The notes under the pieces: model-generated | What the model was told of the DNA's origin: nothing | The model's input: the letters and a program-made list of their open reading frames with translations, nothing else | Databases searched by the model: none | Origin: Tillandsia leiboldiana | Taxonomy: Eukaryota > Streptophyta > Magnoliopsida > Poales > Bromeliaceae | Length of the DNA: 64,000 nucleotides | Assembly (NCBI GenBank): GCA_029204045.2 | Contig: JAQNDB010000481.1 | Coordinates: 1-64,000 of the forward strand | Direction of reading: 5' to 3' | Shown here: positions 35,147-48,169 of the stretch, piece by piece | How positions within the stretch are numbered: position 1 is the stretch's first letter | How the letters are laid out: each line of letters opens with the position of its first letter | Program-made: the position numbers and the translations under genes

Positions 35147-38100
35147 TCCACCCCCACTACAAAGAGTTTCATCCTCGAAACTAAACGTCTTTCTCGATGA
35201 AGTCTCAACAAGTAGGGGTGTGCAGTCCTCATGGCGTCCATCACAAGTCTGAAAGGTGTGTCATCACTATCTATCAATACTGTACCCACTAGTATCTAGT
35301 ATCTGTCCTCTACTCTCTGAGTCCATGAACATATCTGCCCGGTTCTTGTACCCCCGGTATTCTCGATGCAACACTGACAAAATCCTCACTCCGATCTTGC
35401 TGAATCTGATCGCAACTCTCTCAAGGTAGGGTCCACACTCTGCTTCTCACTAATCACATCCATGTACAGCTGCAGCTGCGCTATCCGCTTCCCAAGACCA
35501 ACTCATATGAATAGGGAGACAGAGGAACTGATTTGGTCGATCAATCACAATAACTCATATAGCCTTCGCTCCACTCTGCGACCTCGGTAATCCAGTAACA
35601 AAACCCATGCTCACATGATTCTATTTCCATTCAGGCATTGGAAGGCTCGGTCACTTGCCAGCGAGAACCTGATGTTCAGCATTAACTTGCTGTCAAGTTT
35701 GACCATAAGAAAGGAACATCCCAAAATCTCTATTCATTCCAGACCACCAGAATTGTGCCCGGAGGCCTCTATACATCTTAGTACCACCTGAGGGAAAGTC
35801 ATAAGGTGTATAGTGAGCCTCCCTCAGCATCTGCTCTCCAATCCTTAAATCCATAGGCACACAAATGCGGTCCCTGTACCTAAGTACTCCCGCTATACCA
35901 ATGGCAAAATCCCCAACTTGACCCTGCTATGTCTGATCTCTAATCCTCGCCAAATAGGGGTCCCCACTCTGTTTTTTTCCTTGATCCTATCTAACAGAGT
36001 TGGCTGCAAGACTAGAGACATAAGTCTTACAGAAAACCGAGGGAATACAACCTCAATGTCCAAACGCCTCAACTGCTCTAATAGTGGCATCTGCTGGGTA
36101 ATCAACAAACTCAATGAATACACTGCTTGTCTACTCAAGATGTCTGCATCCATAATCACTATCCCAGGGTGGTACTATAAACCCAAGTCATAATCTTTTA
36201 CCAATTCTAGCCATCGGTGTTGTCTCAAGTTGAGCTTCTTCTGAGTGGCAAGTATTTCAGCTCTTCAAGGCTCTATTAACACTGTTCATCCTAAGCAAAT
36301 ATGATCTTCTTTCTAGTCCATCCGGTGAGAGGAGTGGAGAGCTTCGCAAAGCCCTTCACAAAATGACAGTAGTAGCCAGCCAAACCCAAAAACTACGAAC
36401 CTCAATGACCGTCGTTGGTCTAGGCCAAATCCGAACTGCATCAATCTTCGTTAGGTCTACTGCCACACCTGTGGCTGAAATCACATGGCTAGAAATGCAA
36501 CCTCCTGGAGCCAAAATTCACACTTCTTAACTTGGCATACAACTTCTTTTCTTGGAAAAGTTGCAGCACTATCCTCAAGTGCTCCTCATGCTTATATCGC
36601 TTCGGAAGTATATCAGAAATATCAATAATGAAAATCAATATGAACCGATCCAATAAGGTTGGAAAAATTCTATTCTTCAGATCCATATAGGTGGCAGGGC
36701 ATTAGTTAATCCAAAATGCATCACCTAGAACTCATAATGCCCATACCGAGTCTGGCGTGCGATCCTCAATAAGCCTTCGGTCCTCACTCTCAACTAGTGG
36801 TAACACGACTGGGGATCTATCTTCGAAAATGCTGAAGCCCACTGCAACTGATCAAACAAATCATCGATCCAAGGCAACGAATATCTATTCATGGTGACCA
36901 CTTTATTCCATTCTCTTTAATTCACACAAGGTCTAAGTGAGCCATCCTTCTGCATCACAAACAGTAATTGCACTCCTCAAGGTGACGCGCTGGGCTAATA
37001 ACATCTTTATTCAGCAAGTCTTGCAGATGCGCCATTAGTTCTCTTAACACGGTAGAAGTCATCCCAGAGGGTGCCTTAGAATTGGTGCAGTTCCCCCGGA
37101 ACTACATCAATTACAACTCAACCTCCCTATCCGGCGGCATCAATGAAAGCTTACTAGAGAAAACCGCTGGGTACTCGCGAACAACAGAATGTCCTCGATC
37201 CCCAATGCCGTCGTAGGCACCTCTACCACCGACGCTAATAATGCAACTCATCCTCTACTCATCATATGTCATGCCCTGGCCGAAGATATAGTCGCTGCGA
37301 ACAGCATGCTGTGGCATCCTCTGTAAACATATTCCTCCTAACCCGGCTCTCACAGAGTCACTGTCCTATCTCTTTAGTTAATCATGGTATAATATTGAGA
37401 TAACCAATCCATACCAAAACCACATCGGAAACCTGGAACTAAAGTAGGACCAATAACTCAATGAGTAAAATCTAAGGTCCTAACTGCACCGGTCAGGATC
37501 TACAACACTCATCTCGCCTGAGGAGGCCCCACCATCTGCAGCGACATCGGAGGAGTCGATGCAGACGATGATGCAAAGGTCCCAAATGGCCGCATCCGTA
37601 GCACCAGTTCTGTCACTACTCGCACTGATAGGGTGCATGAAATCTGCCTCAAATAACACACCTGTCAGAACATCTCTCCTATTGCTATTGTCCCTGCTGC
37701 ATGGCTATCTCTGCTGCTGTGGCCGTCTTGACATTCGAATTTCTCCTAATCTCCGTCCTCTCTGAGATTCGTGACCCAAAAACTAATATCACTGTAGCCT
37801 CGGAGATTTTGATTGACTGGTCTGTCCTCCATCAGATTATGCCGGGCGCTTTTTCTCAAACTCTATCGGCTTGCCAAATCTTTCAAACTCGAATGTGAAA
37901 ATAGCCCTTGTACCCCAGATCACTCGAACCCATTCCGGTCGAGGAACAAATAAAGATGAAACTTATTCCAAAAAAAAAAAAAAAAAAATTATTTTGATTA
38001 GGGGAAACACATTTTAGTAAACTTTATTTCTTAGGATAATCTGTTAAAACCAGTTTTACTTTTCCAAACCTCGAAGGGTTAGCAACTTCACCTTATCAAG

Positions 38101-38895
38101 CAAGAGCAGGTCCTGGCAATCCTTCGAAATTTGGAAGAAAACGTTGGCATACCCAAAATCATGTATGTCTAAAAGAAACATTCTGGGTTCAAGGTCCTGT
38201 CATCACAAACTCAACATCAAAATCATTCAGCCATCCTACAAAATAACTCCGAAAATGCTTTCCTTGACTGTCTTATCCCGACCTGCTAGTCGAAAAACAT
38301 CCAGCCTGCAACACTGGGCCAACCGCCCAACATTTGCCCCTACTCCACAGAGGTCAAAATCAAACCGAACCCCCTGCTCTGACACTATTCAACAATGTTG
38401 CCGAGGGCTCCAGGGCTTGCTGTGCTGGCTCACCTACTGAGTTGACAACTGCGCCACCTGCTCTTCCTGTCTACAGTTCTTCTTTTCCCAATGGATCATC
38501 TGAACTCTCAACTCGTCCATCTCGACAGATCTCTCATGCCCAACCCTCACAGGATAACAGGGTGATATGCGTAGGAACAGATCACGCAAAACAACACACA
38601 AAAGAACAACTAACACTACACTCAAAATCAAACCACCGCTCGACCCAATCTAGCGAAAGCTCAAGACATCGCCCCACTTCTGTAGCCTTATGTCGTCTGC
38701 AGCCAACATAATTGCCCAGCAGAAGAAGGGTATGTCAAATTCCTTTCTATACTCCATCAGAGAGTTAATAAACCAAATCACCGACTTTCGCATAATCACG
38801 TCTCTCACGGGCTATTATCCTAGGGTCAGCCAATAGCCTAGGGTTTCCTGAGTCCCAAAATGACCTATTCCCTAAGCTCTGATACCAACTTAATC
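35147..38895 (-). pseudogene. Element C internal region, second assembled copy
   Basis: Same content, order and mutations as 25812-29559: RNase H/integrase linker at 35893-36159, damaged RT at 36489-36686, adenine run near 37970-37988, gag N-terminus near 38520, and PBS just before 38896. It probably represents the same locus rather than a second element. Confidence 0.85.
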
Positions 38896-41800
38896 TGTCA
38901 CGACCCGGGTGTAAAACATAACCCGAATTCAACAACAGATCCGCCGTATATGTAGTATTTTCCACATATACGAAGCGACACCATAACTCAAGCAACTAGG
39001 TGTAGTGTACAAGAGAATATATAGCCACAAAAAGTGGCTCAGAGCGAGGAATGAACATAAACTACTGTATAAACAAACACCACCAGCAGACAAAACTACT
39101 AAATAACCACCACCAAACAAGCCTCCACCACTAAGAATAAACTCCAATCAAGATTACAAAATCCAATCCATGATGAAAGATAAAACAACTCAACTGAAAT
39201 GAACTATAGACATACAAGGCTTTCCCAAACATAAACAACATAACACCAAACCCAACAACAAAGTACAACTCCACTATACTAATATAATCCCAAACATACT
39301 GCTCCACAATGTACAACCCCAAGAATATCACATATACAAGTCTCAAAATAACAATACTACTACAACAAATGACCAGTACACCACTCCAACCAACTCTCCA
39401 ACAAATATAATAAGAGCAACTTCAAAACATCTCTAACAACAACACCAGAAGAATACAACTCTGGGACTGACATAAATACATAAAGCTGGCTCCAGCCAGA
39501 CCGAATATACAGTAGTCGGGGTACATAAAAAACTGAAAGAAATAAATAAACTATGGGGCGACCTCTATCAGAACCATCGGGGTGGAGCTCTATCTAGTCC
39601 GCGACTCCCTTGCCACGCTCTGCCTGTATCGCTGCTCCAGAAGAGATCACTGGGGAGCAACAACGGGTGTGAGAACTACTAACAGCAGTCCTCAGTGGGT
39701 AAATCATCGAACATCCGACCTACCCGCCGAGTCTACCATAAGGGCAAAGTAGGTGATAGTAAGAAGAATAACAGTAATAGCTGAAAAGAAAACTACTTTA
39801 CTATGCCCAAAACCAACTAAATAATGTCAAGAGTATGCATGAATGAATGTATCACGACCCTAGTGTACCAATAATGTCTCCAACTGTATGATCTCAAATA
39901 GACACATGCATACCTCATAGAAACAACTACTGAGCTATATAATATCAACAGATATGTGATCTCAAATGTATAACTACATATGTATGCATCACGAAAGGTA
40001 CTGTCAATGTATAACCCAATCAGATGGTCCTGGATAAGGCCAGACTTGCCTGTATAAATCAATCTCAACAACCGGTACACCAACCCGGTATAGAGCTCAA
40101 TCTCACGAACTCAGTATCTCCACTGTCCAAATGACCGGAACCCAACACGGTCTGACCGGCACCCAACACGGTCTAAAGCCTACTCCGGAGTGGCACTCGA
40201 GGGGAGCGACCCGCTCGAGTCAATAAGTAACCCATGTCCAACAGCTCTGTCAAGTATCTCAGTCAATCAGGCAAAAGTCGACACTATGCTCAAAGTGGAG
40301 ACTCACTCAATCCACAATGCAAAACCCAGCCCCAACTGATGCATAACACTAATCGGTCCAACCGCCCATAGTTCGCGGTTGCCGAAACAATAACCCGAGT
40401 CGATAATCTGGTGCTATCCCACCCGACTCAACAATATAGCTATACTATTCCCATTCCCGCTCTCTAACCCGAGCAATAATAGCATAAGAGGAAAGAAAAG
40501 GGTTTTCTCCTAAGTTTGATTCCAACATGAATAGTATAGCATGAATAAAAGAGATATGGCCTATCTATATGTCTAGATATCAAGGATTAGTTCTCACACA
40601 TGATCAATATAGTTTTCAACAAGAAACTTAAATATAAGTATGATTAAACCCATATAGATAGTAAGCATCACACAAGGTTGCACTTTTTGTTGAGTCGACT
40701 TGTAGGCCGCAATTTCGATGTGCTCAACAACCCACCTGTTTGCTTAATGACTAGAATCCAATCCTGCAGATTTTTGGCGATTTTGGTATGTTATTCGATG
40801 CCTTTCCAACAAATCGCCTTGCCTTGATATTCCTGTTGGAGAAAAATACACATACTAACCCAATTTCCGATGCCGAAAAATAAGCTGAGATTCAACTCAC
40901 TACAACATCCAATTGAAACACCTTTACATGTGGAACCCAAAAGTAAAATTATTCATCTTGCATCTAAGATTATACTCATCCTTTAAAATTGACCACCTCA
41001 AGTACACTTAACCACGAAATTATATAAAACCCTCAATTTACTATAAATGCCATTCAAACATACATGCAGATTTTCAACAGCAAAAGGGCTGAAAGGAACT
41101 TAGATATGGTGTATCAATTCTTATCGAAATTTCCTGATTAAGGTATCAATTTGTTCCTCTTGAAGTCTAGAAGATAACCCAATTTAAATTTCCACATTCC
41201 ACCAAGAGAGCAAAGAGAAATCCTAAATTTACCACATGCTGTCCAAAATTGGAATCGGAATAAAGGGCTTCCAAGATGGTGAAATTTACCTATTTTAGAG
41301 CAAGATTTAGTCCTCCTTTTCGACACAAAAAGTGTGGGTCTCTGAGTCCTGGTGAAAACCCCCCAAAAATGAGCTTAAAATTCCACTTCTTCAGTCCTAG
41401 GGAGCAAACACACCATGCATAACTCAAAACTAGTTTTAAAATCTCAGCTGTGCACAAGAGTCCCAGAAATGGTTTAATTTACCTATCTTAGAGCCCAAAT
41501 TTGAGGATCTAGAAAATACAAACATTGTAGGTCTAGAAGTCCTGAAAATATTCCAACAAAAATCAACTCAAAATTCCATTTGTGCACACCAAGGGAATAA
41601 AAACACTAAACTCTGTTTAGAATCCTCCACAGAAAACAAGTGTCTCAAAGATTTCTATGTTTACCTAGTTTAGAGCTTCAATTAGGTTCCCATCTTCAAT
41701 ATGAAAGTTGTAGATCTGGAAGTTGTGAAGAGAACTCCGCAAAAATGGCCCAAAAACTCCTCTCCTACAACTGGGGAGCCTTCCTGGAAGAAAACGTGAC

Positions 41801-42604
41801 GTAGTGGGATGCTCAAACATTAATGACCAAGCTTCACAAATGAAGGTTTCCATGGTGGAGAAGAAGAAGATGATGGCTCTATCTTGGACTCCCAAGTAGC
41901 TAAGAAGTATAAGATGTCCTAAAGAGAAGCCCCATGCCAAATAGCCCTCTTAATAGCCTTAACCAGCTCCAAAATTGGGCTTGAGGTGCACAACAACACA
42001 CTTCACCAACTCCCCTGTCACACCCATCCCCCTTGCACCAGATCCGGTGCAAGGGGGGTCGGACCAAACGGTCCGAGCGACACCAGGCACGCGGGCGCGG
42101 CGACAGTGCAGCCCGGCCCACGCGCCACGCGCGCGTGCGCATGCGCGGCGCATGTTTGCCCGGTGCACCGCTCGTGCACCGGCCCTGCGGTCGCCCACCT
42201 GGACCCAGTGCACGCCTCCGCATGCACCGCGCTGCACCTGCCGGTGCATGGCTCGTGAGCCAGCCTCCGTGAGCCCGGTTCACAGCTCCCTGTACACCCA
42301 AACACACCACTTAGCTCCCAAAAATCCAGAAATAGTGTATTTCGCACAGTTTTTCGCACGGAGTCCATTTTTCTCGTCCATTTGACGAACCGAGGGTCCC
42401 AACACACCGAAAAAGTATACTAAAAGATCTCCAAACCATAACTGTACAACCACCGCACTTTCGTGCATCTCCTTTATGCAGATTTTCGCACCGGATCTGA
42501 TTTTCGCGTCCTTTTCGCACACAGACAACTCTAACACACCCAAAATGTGCCAACGAGCTTCCAATCCACTAGTCTCTCAACTCACAAGAATTCAAGTCTT
42601 CACA
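38896..42604 (-). repeat. 5' LTR of element C (better-quality version)
   Basis: 3709 bp, from TGTCACGACCCGGG to TCTTCACA, followed by ccccg (42605-42609). It contains the hairpin at 38946-38971 and the GC-rich inverted repeats near 42030-42080. Confidence 0.9.
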
Positions 42605-43091
42605 CCCCGTCAGGGTGTTCTTTATTAGTTGAGAGATCGACTTCGACCCGTGGGTCTGTTGGGGTTATGTTGGCATGTTGTGTGACCAACAGTGGCATGA
42701 GATTGTATCTCTCGAGGATTCCTTTTGAGGGTAGCCTGCGGCTGAGTAGTCCCCTCGGGTGGCTTTGGATCGGGAAGTAACCGAGTAAAGACCCCAGCTT
42801 ATTGGATTCTTCTCCTTATTGGATGAATGTGTGGGTATGCTTCGGGTCGCCTTGTTGAGATTGGCACCAGGATGTGGTTTGGTGCGTGTCGCACTGGTGG
42901 TTATTTTGTTTCCCCCAGCTTTTGATGGAGCCCCTGTATTGTTCCACGTCTCATCTCATGAGTGTTTTGCTTTTGGATCCCTCGCCCGAGGTTGACTCGC
43001 ACCATTTGAGCGCTAAGAATGTTTGGAGTACGAGGGACGCCCGTTGCGAATTCTGGCTCGTGAGATTAGAGGTTGCGCAATCGGGCCATGC
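42605..43091 (+). pseudogene. Plus-strand gypsy pol, 3' fragment (integrase C-terminus and chromodomain start)
   Basis: Weak but ordered homology: an FHVSS-like motif and DPSPEVDSHHLS near 42950-43015 (compare FHVS and DPSH in A1), then EGRPLRILAREI at about 43035-43070 (compare ERPLRILDREV). The D-family LTR cuts it at 43092 before the chromodomain core. It continues the pseudogene at 20195-22113 across element C. Frames shift several times. Confidence 0.7.
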
Positions 43092-44762
43092 TGTCACGCC
43101 CCGGGGTCGAAACTGCGACCCGGGCTAGCTAACAGATCCGCCATCTGTACGGAAACTGCCGTACAGACGAAGCGTCTAGCCTGCAAAAGACAAAAACTAC
43201 AGCTACACAGATATCAGAGCGGATAAGAAAGCTATAATATAAAACTCACTACTAAAAGCTCAAAAGGAATACAAGCTCCATCTCCCGAATACAAGGTGAT
43301 ACAAAAGAAATCCACCTATACATCATCTACAAATCCAAAAGGGAGATAGCTAACAAGAAATGTAACAATACATGATCAGCTCCCACAGTTCGGGATGGTA
43401 CATCTACCTCACTCTAAAGGAACAATGCTGGTAGGGAACTATCTCGTGACTCCCTGTCCTCGGTCCGTCAAGCCAACTCGGGCAGGAACGGAAGAAAAAG
43501 CCTCAGCAACCTGTCACCGACAGAGGGTGTGAGAACTACATCCTACAGTAGTTCTCAGTGGGTACCGTCTCCAAGAACCACGGTCTGCCCACTAAGTCTA
43601 CTAGAGGCATAAGATAACAGAAAAGACTGTAATAATGAAAAGTAAGCTGGAAAGTATCTACAGCTATCATGCCTCTACTACTATGCTCAAAGGAAAAGAA
43701 CACAGACGATGGTATGCATCCACTCACTACTGACAATATGTCAAAAGTACCATGCTCAAAGGACAACTCACTAAGGCACAGTAAGCATACTCTCTCACAT
43801 AACACCCAATCTCTATGACTGCCTCATAGGGTCCAGTCCAGCCTGCGCTCCACTACTGCCACTACGCCCAAACAGGACTTGGTCTTACGTAGGGTGTCCT
43901 ACCCGGACTATCTCAATCTCAAGCGAACTCTAGTGTATCAGCTAGTCGCATCATCGCAGCCTCGTCAGGCTCGGTATCATCATCGCACCCGGGGCGTAGC
44001 TCGAGGGGAGCGACCCCACCGAACTCAAGTATCACAAGTATCTCATAACTGGCATGAAATGCCAGGCTCAGCAGGCTATAATCCACGATCAAACAGATCG
44101 GTAACACGAGCTCAAAAACACAACTCAGTCGGAAAAGAACCTCGACTCAAATATGAATAGCTCAACCACTCTCACAGCTATGTCGGAGAACCCTCTACGA
44201 CTCAAGCTCACAACACTAACTACACAGCTGGGACCGCCGTCACTCCAAACGGCTCCCACAACACCACCCCACTCATAGGCGAGAAGAACCGACTGACGCG
44301 GCAAAGATCCGAAAATCCCGATAGACCGGTGCCTAGAACCCCAATCAAACAAGAACAGACCCTAGGCTCAGCCTATCGAAGTTCTCGATCCTTTACCGTT
44401 CAGGGATTCGGCCCCTCTCGGTTAAAGTGGGAAATCTGACTCAACACACAAACTCACGGCTGGAGATGCTCCGCAGCCAGATCCGTGAAGGGTCCGAAAA
44501 CCCCGGGAGACTAATACCTATGGCCCCGATCAAGCAAGAACAGGCTATAGGCGTAGCCTCCCGTCGTTTTCGGCCCAAGAAGGAAATCAGCCCTTAGAAC
44601 CCAGACCACTCGAATCATCTCGGGTGGATAAGTTTATATGAAACAGTGACGTTTATTAAGAAACCATTTGATCTGAGAGAAATCCATCTTTTTAATGATT
44701 TTTAGTCTCTATAGGAAACCATTTGAAAACAAGTTTTATGTCCAAACCTCGAAGAGCTAATG
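43092..44762 (-). repeat. D-family LTR, minus orientation, truncated
   Basis: It begins TGTCACGCCCCGGGG on the plus strand, the LTR 3' end in sense. It aligns inverted with 61726-62424 and then 58132 downward to about 57100. It lacks the S2 insertion and so shows the unoccupied site near 43833 (single ggact in sense). Hairpins lie at 43144-43167 and 43531-43556. It stops where LTR F begins. No gene is present. Confidence 0.88.
43144..43167 (-). other. Perfect hairpin near the 3' end of LTR D
   Basis: In sense, TCTGTACGG pairs with CCGTACAGA (9 bp) across CAGTTT. The D copy on the other strand (62349-62372) has TCTGTGCGG, which keeps pairing through a wobble. Confidence 0.8.
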
Positions 44763-45696
44763 TGTAGTGTCCCAGTTTTTCCCTGTTTCGGGGTGTGGAA
44801 CACCTGTTAGTGGTGTGTGGGGCCCCAACATGTCAAAGTGATATGTTGTTTGGAACCAGAGAGGATTTGGGAGCAAGCCTGACCTTCGGCTGCCTTTGCC
44901 GAATTTTAGGAGTGGAATCAGGCTAATCGGAGGCCGTATTTGAATTCAACGCGGAAAAACGCTTGAAAACGGCTATTTACTTATTTATTTTGGAGTCCGG
45001 ATGCCCAAAAACGGACCCCCGGAAGTTTTCTGCGCAAAATGGTGCAGGGGGAGCTGTGGACCGGCCGGGGACACGTGGCAGGCCCTTATTGGGCCGGCGC
45101 GCCACTCTCGGTCCACGGAAAAGACCGCCGGTGCACGGTGGACCGGCGGGCCACGTGGCGGCACACGATTGGCCCGGCGTAGTGCGCTCGGCGCGCGGGG
45201 GCAGGCGCGGGCAGCTCGGGCAGGCGGGGCAGGTGCGGCGCGTGCGCGGTGCACGGTGGACCGGGGCGCGCCATGTGGCGGCCCCGGATTAGTCGGCTCA
45301 TGTACGCGTGGCGCACACAGAGCAGCCCAGGTGCGGCCGTACGCACGTGGGCGCGCGTGGGCGCACGTGGGCGCACGTGGGCGCACGTGGGCGCGCGTGG
45401 GCGGCGGCGGCCGCCGACAGCCGTGTCGGACGGGGGGCCACGTGTCGCCGCACCATTGGCGGGCGCGCCCACCGCACCGCCAATCACGGGGGACACGTGG
45501 CGCTTCCCCGTTGGGCCGCACGGCTGCCGCCTGTTTGGCGGACACGTGGCGGGCCCTTGGCCGGGTCGGACGGCCGGTTGGACGCGGCGGGATCCCGTGC
45601 GCGAGTTGGGCTGGGCTGGGCTGCACTGTGCGCGCCAGGAAATCCTTGGGCCGGGCCGCACTGTAGCCGCCCGAAAGTGCCGGGCCGCACTGTAGC
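44763..45696 (+). repeat. F-family LTR (related to family A), 5' part
   Basis: It starts TGTAGTGTCCCAG, comparable to TGTAGTGTACTGG of family A. It shares with it GCCGAATTTTAG, AACGCTTGAAAACGGCTATT and GGAGTCCGGATG. Element E interrupts it at 45697. It is GC-rich with many CACGTG motifs and a 10-bp tandem repeat. The open frames of 100-220 aa here on both strands are GC noise. Confidence 0.82.
45072..45549. promoter_or_regulatory. G-box array in LTR F
   Basis: CACGTG occurs at 45072, 45152, 45344, 45364, 45374, 45384, 45439, 45494 and 45544, nine times in 478 bp. Three of them belong to a 10-bp tandem repeat GCGCACGTGG (about 45341-45403, with GCGCGCGTGG variants). Most sites read ACACGTGGC or CCACGTGKC. 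Confidence 0.7.
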
Positions 45697-45814
45697 TGTC
45701 ACGCCCCGGGGGTTTGTTTTAGCGGAAACGATTCACAAAAGTCAAACATTTGACGTCTAAATTTTTTTTTGATAAAAGAAAACCTCTCTTCCCCGGTGCG
45801 TGCCCAGACCCGCC

Positions 45815-45863
45815 GCATATACAGAATCTCTCTGCAAATGGACAGAGTCTCCTCTGTATATGC
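45815..45863 (-). other. Two-part hairpin near the 3' end of LTR E (also 53256-53304)
   Basis: In sense, GCATATACAGA pairs perfectly with TCTGTATATGC (11 bp), with an inner CTCTG/CAGAG stem. GGCGGGTCTGG follows. Confidence 0.8.
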
Positions 45864-47212
45864 ACGGCGTAGCGTTTAGTACATGTTCCCAACATAAGCA
45901 ACCATTCAATCACAACAGTCACTAACATACAACTAGTACCACAATTTATTAAAACGCATGGCCGATCAATTTGAAAGGATAAATCCACAGTCGTTGAAAC
46001 GGTGCCTACCCAGCACTCAGGTTTTGAAAACGTGTTCGAAAGCAGCATAAATCCACAGGGTTTTGAAAACAGTGCCCACACGACACCTGAGTTTTGAAAT
46101 TCATTTTCGCAATCCATAAATCCACAGGGTTTTGAAATCAGTGCCCACACGACACTTAAATTTTAAAAATAGTTTTCGCAGTCTTTTCTTGGGTTTTCTT
46201 TTTCTTTTTCTTTCCCAAACGGCCAACAGAAACAAAAGGAAAGATAAATGCATAAGAGAACAACCGAATAGAGACCATGCCGACATCCACACCGACCCCA
46301 CGAGGGTATCGAGAACATCACAAATAACTACAACATAAATGAAATGTAAAGATGCAGAAGGAAATACAGTCCAGGGTCCCCAGCAACCCAGAAGCTCCTG
46401 CCCCGTCCTCACCGTCGCCTACCTCTCCCCCCGTCTGGACCCTGTCACGAAGTGGGAAGTCAGTGACGAATAATAGTAGAGCAGGACAATATAGTAAAAC
46501 AAACCGTGAAGACAACCGAAGCAACCACCCTCTCAAGAGGGAAATGATAACCTGTACTCCCGTGTCCTGCAATACCCGGCCACGTCGGACAACTAAACCG
46601 ACGGCCCATACCGTACCTGCAAAAACCCGACCACGTCGGACAACTAAACCGACGGGTCGCACTGCTCGCACCTCGGCGCCTCAAACCCCACCACTAATAA
46701 GGGGCCCCACTACGTCACCTCGTGGGTATACACGGGTCATAGACCGCTTTTCCGGAAAAGCGCACCCTTTGCGGTGGCCAAACCGCGGGTGCGCGTGCTG
46801 CAGCCTCGAGCAAAGTAACCATAACCGCTATCATGTCAGCATCATAATGTATAAACAAGAGTAAACTATAACCGCCATCATGTATAAACAAGAGTAAGCT
46901 ATATCTGCTATCATGTATAATCAAGAGTAAGCTATAACTCCTATCATGTATAATCCAAAGAAAAACGGTAACACGTGTGTTCACAAGTACCCCGCTAACA
47001 TGTAATATCGAAAGTAAAATGACTGCCAAAGACCGACGCTAAACGACATAGTCAAACCCACCTGTCGCTAGTAGCAATCAACGCTCGGCTCCCTCGCGTC
47101 CCGGTACGCCCGCACGGACTCCCACACACACCTGCCGAGAGGAAAGTCAGCACTCAGACTCGGATGAAAAGACACGACAGTCCGCCTGTCCCGGTTTGCG
47201 GCTCCCCAACCG

Positions 47213-47442
47213 CACACGGGGCTGGGCGCGTGCCCGGCCCCGTGCGGGTCACCCCCGCACGCGGGGCTGGGCGCTGGGCGCGAGCCCGGCCCCGTGCGGG
47301 TCACCCCCGCACGCAGGGCTGGGCACGAGCCCGGCCCCGTGCGGGTCACCCCCGCACACAGGGCTGGGCACGTGCCCGGCCCCGTGCGGGTCGCACGGGA
47401 ACGGCGTTTGGGGGGATGGGGGGGGGGGGGGGGGGGGGGGGG
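47213..47442. repeat. 45-bp GC-rich minisatellite (4 units) and a G25 run
   Basis: GGGCTGGG anchors start at 47219, 47264, 47316 and 47361 (periods 45, 52, 45). A homopolymer of 25 G follows at 47418-47442. The 5' LTR retains two units before it is cut at 54750. Confidence 0.9.
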
Positions 47443-48169
47443 TTCGCACATGCGGCGGATTCCGGGGGATCCGTCGCCTGTGCCCCCCCCTTCCCCTTGC
47501 CGATTGAGACGATCAAGAACCAAAAACAAGAATTGTAAAAACCTCCGTCTCACCTTGGTTACGACGACGATAGTTGGGAGAGGAGGGATCGTCCGTTCCT
47601 GCGTGCCCGGTTCCGGTAGTGAAGCGTGCGGCGTTCTTCGCTCTCCTCGCTTGCTCCGCCGCGGTGCCACGCCGATCTAAGGGAAGGTTTGGGGGAGGGC
47701 GTTCTTCGTCCACGCTCGGGGCAACGCACACCAAAATAAGAGGGAAAGAAAAGGGGTTCCCAAACCTAATTCCCCAACCCACTTAATTAGTCGTTTTGGC
47801 GCAATTAGGTCTGAACCCAACATAAAAAATATTAAATAAAATAAATTAAACTAAACCTGGGTCTGGTTTACCTCTGATAAAACGTGCCAAATGCCCGAAC
47901 TGCAACGAACTTCAGAAATTTATTCCGGGAGGTTCCGGGGTCGGAAATCAGATCCGGTCGCGCCGCCGGTCTCCGTTTCGCGGGCTTTATTATCCAAAAA
48001 TACCCGCGAGCCCCGACGGCCTACCCAGAAACAAAGAAGAAATAAGCCACCCCCGGATTCCCCTTGGTCAAAAGCGGTTTAATAAAATTCAAAGAAAAGT
48101 CCAGAAAGGCAAATAAACCCACGGTTATCACACCACTCACCTCTTAAAAACGAGTTTCGTCCTCGAAAC

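Larger units (their letters stand above)
34468..43731. repeat. Near-identical duplicate of 25130-34367
   Basis: The first bases after the gap match 25130 onward. The last bases before the gap match the sequence ending at 43731. The two stretches (9264 and 9238 bp) are collinear throughout, including shared stops in pol, with scattered single-base indels. This is the pattern of two contigs whose overlapping ends were placed side by side. Confidence 0.93.
45697..48132 (-). repeat. 3' LTR of element E
   Basis: It runs from TGTCACGCCCCGGGGG to GGTTATCACA (plus strand), giving TG...CA ends in sense (TGTGATAACC...GCGTGACA). Its first 1.6 kb is nearly identical to 53138-54750. It holds the two-part hairpin at 45815-45863, two copies of a CGTCGG/CCGACG inverted repeat near 46585 and 46636, and a 45-bp minisatellite. 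The possible splice donor CAAGGTGAGAC lies near 47550. No gene is present. Confidence 0.92.

Noticed and set aside
34468..42604. A second, independent element C insertion
   Set aside because: Reciprocal overlap around exactly 100 N, shared LTR-specific variants and the same flanking pol and D LTR make a duplicated assembly of one locus more likely.
44963..45760. Open frames of 100-221 aa on both strands in LTR F
   Set aside because: GC-rich U3 sequence that aligns with the non-coding family A LTR; frames overlap on both strands.
47164..47680. Possible CRISPR-like array (four 45-bp repeats)
   Set aside because: The units are contiguous with no unique spacers and lie inside an LTR of a plant element; this is a minisatellite.
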